Shown here in pieces: positions 1 to 5,837 of a DNA stretch of 18,899 bases; position 1 is the first letter of the stretch; each line of letters opens with the position of its first letter. Source of the DNA: TCS55 sp964343505 (GTDB lineage: Bacteria; Fidelibacterota; Marinisomatia; Marinisomatales; TCS55); the NCBI GenBank assembly GCA_964343505.1, contig CAYFJU010000065.1, forward strand, positions 1-18,899. Direction: 5' to 3'. The position numbers and the translations under genes are program-made. The notes below the pieces were generated by a model. It saw only the letters and a program-made list of their open reading frames with translations, was not told where the DNA came from and made no database searches.

Positions 1-108
1 CAAATTATGCTGAAAATCTTTCAAAATAACCCGCTCAACTAGTCATGACCCTTATTTAAAACGTAATTATTTAATATAATGTGAGTTAGCGAACGATTAC
101 GTTTTACC

Positions 109-127
109 TGCCGGCCGCAGGCCGGCA
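109..127. repeat. Perfect GC-rich hairpin, 8-bp arms
   Basis: The arms TGCCGGCC and GGCCGGCA flank a GCA loop. There is no T-tract on either side, so this is not a standard intrinsic terminator. The CCTGCCGGCC wording resembles the GC-rich hairpin modules near 5730 and 15715, so it may be a solo module of the same intergenic repeat family. Confidence 0.6.
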
Positions 128-299
128 TAATTACATATTTACTAGGAAACAATGCCATTGACTACCATAAGTTTAACTGGTGCCGGAGTAATAATGAACC
201 ATTTGATGGAGTTCAGGGTTCAATTAAAGGTCGTTTCTGATGGTTTTTCAAAACCTTTATAAAATATGCCGCTGAGGTGAGGGAGGCGTGCTTGCAGCG

Positions 300-327
300 T
301 TGTATTTTGTTGCGTATTCAATATAAT
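300..327 (+). promoter_or_regulatory. Possible promoter for the GAPDH pair
   Basis: TTGTAT (300-305) and a perfect TATAAT (322-327) are separated by 16 nt, about 98 nt upstream of the first GAPDH-family start. The -35 match is only partial. In such AT-rich sequence, chance matches are common. Confidence 0.3.
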
Positions 328-424
328 TGCTTTTACAAATAAATAAAAATTCAGTAATTTATGTGCTCTCTGGTGTATCATTTTAATAAAAATCTTAAAA
401 CCACTTAAAAATATTAGGATTAAT

Positions 425-1441
425 ATGAATAAACCTTTACGAATAGGACTTTTTGGCTTTGGCCGAATTGGCCGGAATATTTTCCGGTTAGGCCACAAAG
501 ATCCGCGTTTTGACTTTGTCGCCATCAGCGATTTAGGTAATGTAGAAGCCATGCATTATCTCCTGGTTCGAGACTCAATACATGGCGCCATGAATAACCA
601 TATTTCCTTAGAAGGGAACTACCTGAAATTTGATGATAAATCTGTTCGCCTGATGGCTGGAGGAACCCCAGGGTCCATTCCATGGGATGCCTACGGTGTC
701 GATGTGGTAATCGACTCCACCGGTGCCTACCGCCATCGCGAAGAACTCCAACCCCATCTGGATGCGGGTGGGAATCGCGTTTTGGTTTCTAAACCGCCGA
801 TTGATGAAATTGACCGCATCATCATCAAAGGCTTGAATGATGGCGATATTCATGCAGATGACCGCATCATATCCACGACCTCAGCCACGACCCAAGTGTT
901 GGCCCTCATGCTCAAAGTGTTGGATGATGCTTTCGGTGTGAAACAGGCCATGATGACCACCGTACACGCTTATACTTCTGATCAACCCTTGGCTGACGCG
1001 GTACGTTCGGACTTGCGCCGTAGCCGTTCCGCTGTTGAAAATATCATACCCAATGAAACATGGGCTCCGGATTATGTTTCTCAGCTGATGCCGCAATTCA
1101 AAAATAAGCTCACCGGGATGGCAATCAATGTGCCTGTTGCCAATGGTTCTTGTATTGACCTTACAACAGAAATGGATACCATGCCCGATATTGAAGCTGT
1201 TAATGCCGCTTTTAGAGCAGCCAGTGAAAATGGTTTACATGATATTATTGGTTATACCGATGATCCAATTGTTTCCAGTGATGCCATCGGCAGTGGGGAT
1301 ACAATGGTTTTTGATAGCCGCGCCACTATGATCGCATCCGACAAACTATTAAAAACAATTTCCTGGTTTGATAACGGATGGGGATTTGCCAAACGTATTT
1401 TAGAATTAGCCGATGCCTACGCATCCCTGGGGGAGGCCTAA
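425..1441 (+). CDS. GAPDH-like protein lacking the catalytic cysteine (probable pseudoenzyme)
   Basis: This 338-residue protein aligns along its whole length with type I phosphorylating glyceraldehyde-3-phosphate dehydrogenase and with the neighbouring gene. The Rossmann motif GFGRIGRN is intact near residue 11, followed by an acidic residue after the second strand (AISD), as in NAD-binding enzymes. The catalytic segment reads STTSATTQ where active enzymes read SNASCTTN, so Ala154 (codon GCC, 884-886) replaces the nucleophilic Cys. The catalytic-base His is kept at 181 (TTVHAYT). The phosphate-site Gly after Thr212 is Trp213, and the Arg in active AMRVPV is Asn235 (AINVPV). NAD binding looks possible, but oxidative phosphorylation of GAP through a thioester does not. 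A weak AGGA lies upstream of the ATG. A non-catalytic partner of the next gene's product, a regulator, or an enzyme with another activity are all open. The reading frame is intact, so this is not simple decay. Confidence 0.88.
   Translation: MNKPLRIGLFGFGRIGRNIFRLGHKDPRFDFVAISDLGNVEAMHYLLVRDSIHGAMNNHISLEGNYLKFDDKSVRLMAGGTPGSIPWDAYGVDVVIDSTGAYRHREELQPHLDAGGNRVLVSKPPIDEIDRIIIKGLNDGDIHADDRIISTTSATTQVLALMLKVLDDAFGVKQAMMTTVHAYTSDQPLADAVRSDLRRSRSAVENIIPNETWAPDYVSQLMPQFKNKLTGMAINVPVANGSCIDLTTEMDTMPDIEAVNAAFRAASENGLHDIIGYTDDPIVSSDAIGSGDTMVFDSRATMIASDKLLKTISWFDNGWGFAKRILELADAYASLGEA
1429..1436 (+). promoter_or_regulatory. Ribosome binding site that fixes the second GAPDH start
   Basis: GGGGGAGG lies inside the last codons of the GAPDH-like gene, 6 nt before the ATG at 1443. 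It supports 1443 rather than the upstream in-frame ATG at 1413, which would add ten residues before the usual MRVAINGFG terminus. The site would be exposed as ribosomes finish the upstream gene, favouring coupled translation. Confidence 0.75.
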
Positions 1442-1442
1442 C

Positions 1443-2444
1443 ATGAGAGTCGCAATTAATGGATTTGGCCGGATTGGCCGTTCGGTATTCAGAATCTTGA
1501 ATGACAGAGAGAATGTTTCTGTAGTGGCGATTAATGATATTGCCCAAAATGACGCCCTAGCTTATTTGCTGAAATATGATACAGTGATGGGTCGTTTTGA
1601 GGATACAGTAACGCTGGATGGCGATGTAATGAAAACATCTCATAACGAAATAAGAATGATCGCAGAGAGAGATCCATCTCAATTGCCATGGAATGCTTTG
1701 GGAGTGGATGTTGTTATTGAGGCTACAGGAATTTTCCGTGAACGTTCTCAAATTCAACAGCATATTGATGCAGGGGCAAAGCGGGTCATTCTCACTGTCC
1801 CTTCCAAGGATGAAATTGATTACACCCTGGTAATCGGGGTGAATGATGGTGGATTAACCGCGGATCATAAAATCATTTCTAACGCCAGTTGTACCACCAA
1901 TTGTTTAGCGCCCATGGCTAAAATTCTGAATGATAATTTTGGAATTGAGTATGGGGTGATCAATACAATTCACGCCTATACCAATGATCAACGTTTGGCG
2001 GATGTGCCCCACTCAGATTGGCGCCGCAGCCGTGCGGCAGCCGAAAATATTATTCCAACCACAACCGGTGCTGCCCGTGCAGTCGGTAAAGTTTTACCCG
2101 AATTGAACGGTAAACTGGATGGGATTGCCATGCGCGTTCCTGTTCCGGATGGTTCTGTGGTGGACAGCGTATTTCGTCTGGGCAAAGATGTGACGGTGGA
2201 TGATATCAATGAATCTGTCCTGGCTGCTTCACAAAGTAATGGCATGAGCAAGGTGGTGGAATATTCCACATTGCCGGTAGTATCAACCGATATTATTGGA
2301 AATCCTCATTCATCCATTTTTGATGCACCGTTTACCAAGGTGATTGAAGGCAGTTTGGTCAAAACACTGAATTGGTATGACAATGAATGGGGTTATTCAA
2401 ACCGCGTAGCGGATTTGGTGGATATCCTTAGCCAGTTTAATTAA
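1443..2444 (+). CDS. gap: Glyceraldehyde-3-phosphate dehydrogenase, type I, phosphorylating
   Basis: The product (333 residues) catalyses GAP + NAD(P)+ + Pi to 1,3-bisphosphoglycerate, reversibly, in the cytosol as a likely tetramer. Its length is normal for the family. It has the nucleotide-binding motif NGFGRIGRS at residues 6-14, catalytic Cys150 in SNASCTTNCLAP, His177 in NTIHAYT, the phosphate-site TTTG at 206-209, Arg231 in AMRVPV, and the C-terminal WYDNEWGYSNR. The Asp after AIN near residue 33 fits NAD rather than NADP preference, but that is inference. The start sits 1 nt after the stop of the catalytically dead homologue, so both are probably made from one mRNA in similar amounts. 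Convergent hairpins follow the stop. With the aldolases and PPi-phosphofructokinase downstream, it completes much of a glycolytic/gluconeogenic set. Confidence 0.97.
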   Translation: MRVAINGFGRIGRSVFRILNDRENVSVVAINDIAQNDALAYLLKYDTVMGRFEDTVTLDGDVMKTSHNEIRMIAERDPSQLPWNALGVDVVIEATGIFRERSQIQQHIDAGAKRVILTVPSKDEIDYTLVIGVNDGGLTADHKIISNASCTTNCLAPMAKILNDNFGIEYGVINTIHAYTNDQRLADVPHSDWRRSRAAAENIIPTTTGAARAVGKVLPELNGKLDGIAMRVPVPDGSVVDSVFRLGKDVTVDDINESVLAASQSNGMSKVVEYSTLPVVSTDIIGNPHSSIFDAPFTKVIEGSLVKTLNWYDNEWGYSNRVADLVDILSQFN

Positions 2445-2445
2445 C

Positions 2446-2501
2446 CTGTAGCTGCGCGGCATGTCATTGATCCCGATTATTTCGGGGCTGCGCTACTACA
2501 G
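2446..2501. terminator. Imperfect hairpin after the GAPDH operon
   Basis: CTGTAGCTGCGC (2446 on) pairs imperfectly with GCGCTACTACAG (ending 2501). An internal CCCGA/TCGGG stem sits inside. It begins 1 nt after the stop. There is no long T-run, so it is either a weak or factor-assisted terminator, or another intergenic repeat unit. Confidence 0.45.
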
Positions 2502-2519
2502 AATATATTTTATCGGTTT

Positions 2520-2547
2520 GTAGAGACGCGATTAATCGCGTCTCTAC
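2520..2547. repeat. 28-nt perfect palindrome, GTAGAGAC family, copy 1
   Basis: Each half is GTAGAGACGCGATT and its exact reverse complement, with no loop. It is the first of four perfect members in the window (also 2626-2659, 3137-3168, 12828-12859). The outer arms are conserved and the central bases differ between copies while staying self-complementary. It lies between convergent genes and could act as a bidirectional terminator or mRNA 3'-end stabiliser. Confidence 0.85.
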
Positions 2548-2566
2548 GCCTGAATAGTTTCCCACC

Positions 2567-2605
2567 GTAGAGATGCATTGTCCACCAGCCGGCGGACGTC
2601 TCTAC
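2567..2605. repeat. Disrupted member of the GTAGAGAC palindrome family
   Basis: The outer arms GTAGAGA and TCTCTAC match the palindrome family, but the middle is different: GTCCACC and GGCGGAC form an imperfect inner stem around AGCC. This looks like one palindromic repeat carrying another hairpin repeat in its centre. It lies 19 nt from copy 1. Confidence 0.6.
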
Positions 2606-2625
2606 AATATTTTTTTGTATCACCT

Positions 2626-2659
2626 AATGTAAAGACGTAGCATGCTACGTCTTTACATT
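2626..2659. repeat. 34-nt perfect palindrome, GTAAAGAC variant, copy 2
   Basis: Each half is AATGTAAAGACGTAGCA and its exact reverse complement. The arms carry GTAAAGAC instead of GTAGAGAC, and the change is matched on both sides. Its edge shares one base with the TAA stop of the minus-strand YdjM-like gene, so that transcript would end in a strong hairpin. Confidence 0.85.
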
Positions 2660-3126
2660 TACGATTTAAATTTTCTGTAAATAAATAAAATCAAAATTCC
2701 TGCCAGATTGGGGAACCAGATTTCCGGCCTGGACCAAGGGATGCCATCGAATGAAAAATCTATGAGGGGCCACAGGAGTTTGGTGGGGAAGAACTCCTTG
2801 GTGTGAAATGGGAAATCCAGCAGAACATGAAATGGCCAGCCCAGCATGACAAAGGCTATATCTTTCCGGTACCGATATACAATTCCAATACAAATAAAGG
2901 CGCTGACAAAACTGTGAGAAATATCATAATTGATGAATACCCACCAGGGGATAGTCTCGATCGGTGGCGGTCCGCCGAACTGCAGGTCACCGGATACAAT
3001 TCTCATGATGAATAAAATACCAAATGAAAACAAATCCGGCATGGCGCCAAAAAAGAGGGCCAACCAAGGCATTCCCCGGTAGCCGAATAATCCTCTACCC
3101 CAGAGGGCGTGGCTAAGGGTATCCAT
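2659..3126 (-). CDS. YdjM/DUF457-type membrane-bound putative metal-dependent hydrolase
   Basis: The 155-residue hydrophobic protein has the spaced motifs of the YdjM/DUF457 (LexA-binding inner-membrane hydrolase-like) family: MDTLSHALWG at the extreme N-terminus (His6), GAMPD (Asp31), ISHS (His71) and PFHVLLD (His100, Asp104). About four hydrophobic segments alternate with these, so it is probably an inner-membrane protein with a His/Asp cluster that could bind metal. Substrate and physiological role are unknown for the family. The start is chosen because MDxxxH is the usual N-terminus. No Shine-Dalgarno site is seen; the upstream bases are AT-rich. It lies downstream of the acetoacetyl-CoA synthetase on the same strand, separated by 36 nt almost filled by a palindrome, so co-transcription is uncertain. 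Confidence 0.75.
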   Translation of the reverse strand: MDTLSHALWGRGLFGYRGMPWLALFFGAMPDLFSFGILFIMRIVSGDLQFGGPPPIETIPWWVFINYDISHSFVSAFICIGIVYRYRKDIAFVMLGWPFHVLLDFPFHTKEFFPTKLLWPLIDFSFDGIPWSRPEIWFPNLAGILILFIYRKFKS

Positions 3127-3136
3127 TAATTAAATT

Positions 3137-3168
3137 TTGTAGAGACACGGCATGCCGTGTCTCTACAA
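3137..3168. repeat. 32-nt perfect palindrome, GTAGAGAC family, copy 3
   Basis: Each half is TTGTAGAGACACGGCA and its exact reverse complement. It fills nearly all of the gap between the acetoacetyl-CoA synthetase and the YdjM-like gene. On the minus strand, the TAG inside its TTGTAGAG arm is the stop codon of the synthetase (3163-3165). Confidence 0.88.
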
Positions 3169-5109
3169 TAGCTCATATATATTCTTAAATAATTCCAACG
3201 ACTCCGGGTTTGCCAACGCATCCTTATTGGCCACCTCCTCGCCCTGGATGATTTTTTTCACAGCAATTTCCACCTTTTTCCCATTTATCGTATAAGGAAT
3301 GTCTTTTGTCTCCAAAACGATTGATGGCACGTGGCGGGGAGAACAATTGGACCGTATTGACTTTTTAATTTTAGTGATCAAAGTTTCATCAAGAAAATGT
3401 CCTTCGTTCAATATCAAAAACAGAATGACCCGTTCATCACCATTGATGGGTTGGCCCACGACCAAACTATCGGCCACTTCATCAAATGCATCGACCACGC
3501 GGTAGATTTCTGCTGTGCCAATTCGCACACCTCCGGGATTTAGGGTGGCATCGCTGCGGCCAAAGATTGTTACACCCCCATGTTCATTCACTTCAATAAA
3601 ATCGCCGTGATACCAAATGCTCGGGAATTCATCAAAATAGGCGCTGTGATATTTTTGTCCATCTTCATCATTCCAAAAATAGATTGGCATGGACGGGAAG
3701 GCCTTTCTGCAAACCAGTTCACCTTTTTCATTCTCCAGGGCATTCCCCTTAAAATCATAGGCGGCCACGTCCATACCGAGCCCCACACATTGGAGTTCGC
3801 CGCGGTAAACGGGCAGGGTAGGATTCCCGCCGGCGAAACAGGAAATAATGTCCGTTCCACCCGAAATGGATGCCAACTGCACATCGGTCTTGATATGGTC
3901 AAAGACATAGTCAAAACTTTCCTCAACCAATGGTGAACCGGTGGAAAAAATAACCCGGATAGAATCCAATGAATGGGTGTCTTTGGGAGAAAGACCTTGC
4001 TGTCTGCAGGCATCAATAAACTTAGCGCTGGTGCCAAAAGCGGTAATGCCCAAATCATCCACCATATCCCACATGGCATTGGGGCTGGGATGAAAAGGTG
4101 ACCCGTCAAACAGCATGACACTTGCTCCAATCGCCAGGTTACTTACGAGCCAATTCCACATCATCCATCCACAGGTGGTGAAATAAAAAACAGTATCGTC
4201 CCGGGATATATCACAATGGAGACGTAATTCTTTCAGATGCTGGAGAAGGGTTCCGCCGGCGCCATGAACGATGGATTTCGGCAATCCTGTGGTCCCGCTG
4301 GAATACATGATATAGAGGGGGTGATCAAAAGGCAGTTGTTCAAATACCAGTTTATCAGGGTTTCCAGAAGTAAAGTCATCATATAATACACCGTTTCGGA
4401 CCGATAAAATGTCGGGAGCAGATTCGGTGTAAGGCGTAATGACGACTTTTTCTACGGAGGGTAATTCATCCAGAATACTGTTCAGTTTTTCCAGCGAATC
4501 AAATTTCTTACCATTGTAGAAATAACCATTGGCAGCAAAAAGGACTTTTGGTTCAATCTGGGTAAAACGATCTAAAACTCCTTTGATGCCAAAATCAGGA
4601 GAAGAGGAAGACCAGATGGCGCCGATGGATGCAGTGGCCAGCATGGCAATAATTGTTTCCGGCATATTAGGCATGAATCCCGCCACACGATCTCCCTTTT
4701 GAATACCCATTTTTCTCAAAGCAGATGCCAGTTTTTCTACTTCATCAAATAGTTCATTATAGGTGAGTGTGCGTGTGGGTTGATCTTCGCCTTTGAAATG
4801 GATGGCCGGTTTGTCCGACCGAACTCTCAATAAATTTTCAGCAAAATTGAGTCGGGTACCTTCAAACCATTTGGCGCCAGGCATTTTGGTTTCATCATCC
4901 ACCACAGCCGAAAAGGGCGCTGAATGTTCAATGGCCATGAAATCCCAGATGGATTTCCAAAAGTCAGAAATATTGGTCACGGACCATTGGTGAAGGTCAG
5001 GGTAATCTTTTAAATCAAGCTCAAAACGGATGTTCACTTTGCGACGAAATGCATCCATTTGGGAAGCGTTGATTTGTTCTTGTGAGGGCGTCCAGAGGAT
5101 AGGATTCAT
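3163..5109 (-). CDS. Acetoacetyl-CoA synthetase (acetoacetate-CoA ligase)
   Basis: This 648-residue member of the ANL acyl-CoA synthetase superfamily has the normal length for acetoacetyl-CoA synthetases. The family reaction is acetoacetate + ATP + CoA to acetoacetyl-CoA + AMP + PPi, in the cytosol, for use of ketone bodies or polyhydroxybutyrate. Visible features are an N-terminal ACAS_N-like segment (WTPSQEQI onward), the AMP-binding loop YSSGTTGLPKS at 269-279, the CGWMMWNW segment near 315 typical of AACS, the hinge/adenylate region YHGDF and GRSDATLNPGGVRIG, and the C-terminal TINGKKVEI with the predicted catalytic Lys611. No Shine-Dalgarno site precedes the ATG. The stop codon lies inside a palindromic repeat. 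The gene is divergent from the small secreted protein at 5190. Acetoacetate specificity rests on overall similarity. Confidence 0.92.
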   Translation of the reverse strand: MNPILWTPSQEQINASQMDAFRRKVNIRFELDLKDYPDLHQWSVTNISDFWKSIWDFMAIEHSAPFSAVVDDETKMPGAKWFEGTRLNFAENLLRVRSDKPAIHFKGEDQPTRTLTYNELFDEVEKLASALRKMGIQKGDRVAGFMPNMPETIIAMLATASIGAIWSSSSPDFGIKGVLDRFTQIEPKVLFAANGYFYNGKKFDSLEKLNSILDELPSVEKVVITPYTESAPDILSVRNGVLYDDFTSGNPDKLVFEQLPFDHPLYIMYSSGTTGLPKSIVHGAGGTLLQHLKELRLHCDISRDDTVFYFTTCGWMMWNWLVSNLAIGASVMLFDGSPFHPSPNAMWDMVDDLGITAFGTSAKFIDACRQQGLSPKDTHSLDSIRVIFSTGSPLVEESFDYVFDHIKTDVQLASISGGTDIISCFAGGNPTLPVYRGELQCVGLGMDVAAYDFKGNALENEKGELVCRKAFPSMPIYFWNDEDGQKYHSAYFDEFPSIWYHGDFIEVNEHGGVTIFGRSDATLNPGGVRIGTAEIYRVVDAFDEVADSLVVGQPINGDERVILFLILNEGHFLDETLITKIKKSIRSNCSPRHVPSIVLETKDIPYTINGKKVEIAVKKIIQGEEVANKDALANPESLELFKNIYELL

Positions 5110-5189
5110 AATTTATGCATTAATTAGTGAGGGGGGGGATTTTACCCTGAATTGAGACTAACTTCCACTAAAGACTTAGGAGGCAAAAT
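5110..5189. promoter_or_regulatory. Divergent intergenic region with a G8 tract
   Basis: This 80-nt gap must hold the promoters, or their ends, for the acetoacetyl-CoA synthetase (-) and the NTF2-like gene (+). It contains eight consecutive G at 5131-5138. A strong Shine-Dalgarno sequence, TAGGAGGC, precedes the ATG at 5190. No convincing -35/-10 pair is seen. Confidence 0.4.
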
Positions 5190-5705
5190 ATGAAATCCAT
5201 TCTATTATCACTCATCACAGGTGCAGCCCTGATGGCCAACCCCAGCGATTATGAAAAAGATGTGGAATCAATCGATTCCATCATTGAAGCGCTTTATGCT
5301 GTGATCTCTGGTGAAAAAGGTGTACCCCGGGATTGGGATCGATTTAAGAATTTATTTCATGAAACAGGGCGGCTCATGTCTGTCGGCCAGAATAAAGAAG
5401 GAATTGTAGATACCCAACTAATGTCGCCGGAGGATTATATTAAACGAGCTGAACCCTTTCTGGTTGGGAATGGATTTTTTGAAAGGGAGATCGGTCGACG
5501 GACGGAGCAGTTTCGATTTATCACCCATGTTTTTTCCACCTATGATAGTCGGCGATCAAAAAAGGATAAAGATCCTTTTGCCCGTGGAATCAACAGTATT
5601 CAACTATTTTATGATAATAATCGTTGGTGGATTATCAGTGTATATTGGAATGGGGAATCGGAAGACCATCCACTACCGAGGAAATATTTAAGAATGAAGA
5701 AATAA
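5190..5705 (+). CDS. Small secreted protein, probable NTF2/SnoaL-like fold
   Basis: The 171-residue product starts with a short signal peptide (MKSILLSLITGAALMA, cleavage probably near residue 16). The mature part opens with an acidic helix (DYEKDVESIDSIIEALYAVISG) followed by WDRFKNLF and ends in strand-rich sequence (IQLFYDNNRWWIISVYW). That helix-then-sheet order, the opening helix and the aromatic ending resemble SnoaL/NTF2-like proteins of about 150 residues found in environmental bacteria. No catalytic residues can be named, so function is unknown and export to the periplasm is predicted only. The TAGGAGGC site just upstream fixes the start. It converges on the large propeller gene, with a hairpin element between. 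Confidence 0.65.
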   Translation: MKSILLSLITGAALMANPSDYEKDVESIDSIIEALYAVISGEKGVPRDWDRFKNLFHETGRLMSVGQNKEGIVDTQLMSPEDYIKRAEPFLVGNGFFEREIGRRTEQFRFITHVFSTYDSRRSKKDKDPFARGINSIQLFYDNNRWWIISVYWNGESEDHPLPRKYLRMKK

Positions 5706-5822
5706 GAATTTTGGGAATCCCTTAATAATCCCTGCCCGTCCGGCAGGCGGGCCCTCTATCAAGAGGGGTGCCCCGCATAATGCGGGGCAGGGTATATTAA
5801 GAAATCGAATTCCCAAAATCTT
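5704..5822. repeat. MITE-like composite hairpin element between convergent genes
   Basis: Inverted arms ATTTTGGGAAT (5708-5718) and ATTCCCAAAAT (5809-5819) enclose nested pairings: CCCTGCC (5730-5736) with GGCAGGG (5786-5792); a local CCTGCC/GGCAGG stem; CCCTCT/AGAGGG around ATCA; and TGCCCCGCAT/ATGCGGGGCA with a 1-nt loop. The element could fold into a long branched hairpin on either strand. It probably terminates both convergent transcripts. No transposase is present. Modules recur near 15711. Confidence 0.7.
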
Positions 5823-5837
5823 ACTCAACTAACGAAT

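Larger units (their letters stand above)
1..424. other. Gene-free stretch upstream of the GAPDH pair
   Basis: No convincing gene is seen here. The stretch holds an 8-bp GC-rich hairpin (109-127), a possible promoter (300-327), a second isolated TATAAT at 75-80, and a 36-codon ORF at 152-262. That ORF follows an AGGAAAC-like site but has no recognisable family. The rest is AT-rich. A minus-strand ORF across 220-552 runs into the GAPDH-like gene and has no family features, so it is treated as a shadow. Confidence 0.5.

Noticed and set aside
425..1441. Calling the first GAPDH-family gene an ordinary decayed pseudogene
   Set aside because: The frame is intact over 338 codons, most structural motifs are kept and the downstream gene depends on it for spacing. 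Specific active-site changes fit a maintained pseudoenzyme better.
425..1441. Erythrose-4-phosphate dehydrogenase (Epd) as the identity of the first GAPDH-family gene
   Set aside because: Epd also uses an active-site Cys, which is absent here, so the label would not explain the sequence.
1413..1442. Upstream in-frame ATG that would lengthen the second GAPDH by ten residues
   Set aside because: The strong GGGGGAGG site is placed correctly for the ATG at 1443, and GAPDHs begin close to the NGFGRIGR motif. The longer form would also overlap the upstream gene.
2520..3168. CRISPR array
   Set aside because: The repeated units are palindromes at irregular spacing with differing centres and lie between genes. 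There are no regular spacers and no cas genes.
3588..4130. 180-codon minus-strand frame inside the acetoacetyl-CoA synthetase
   Set aside because: It lies wholly within a well-supported gene in another frame, is rich in Pro, Trp and Cys, and has no family motif.
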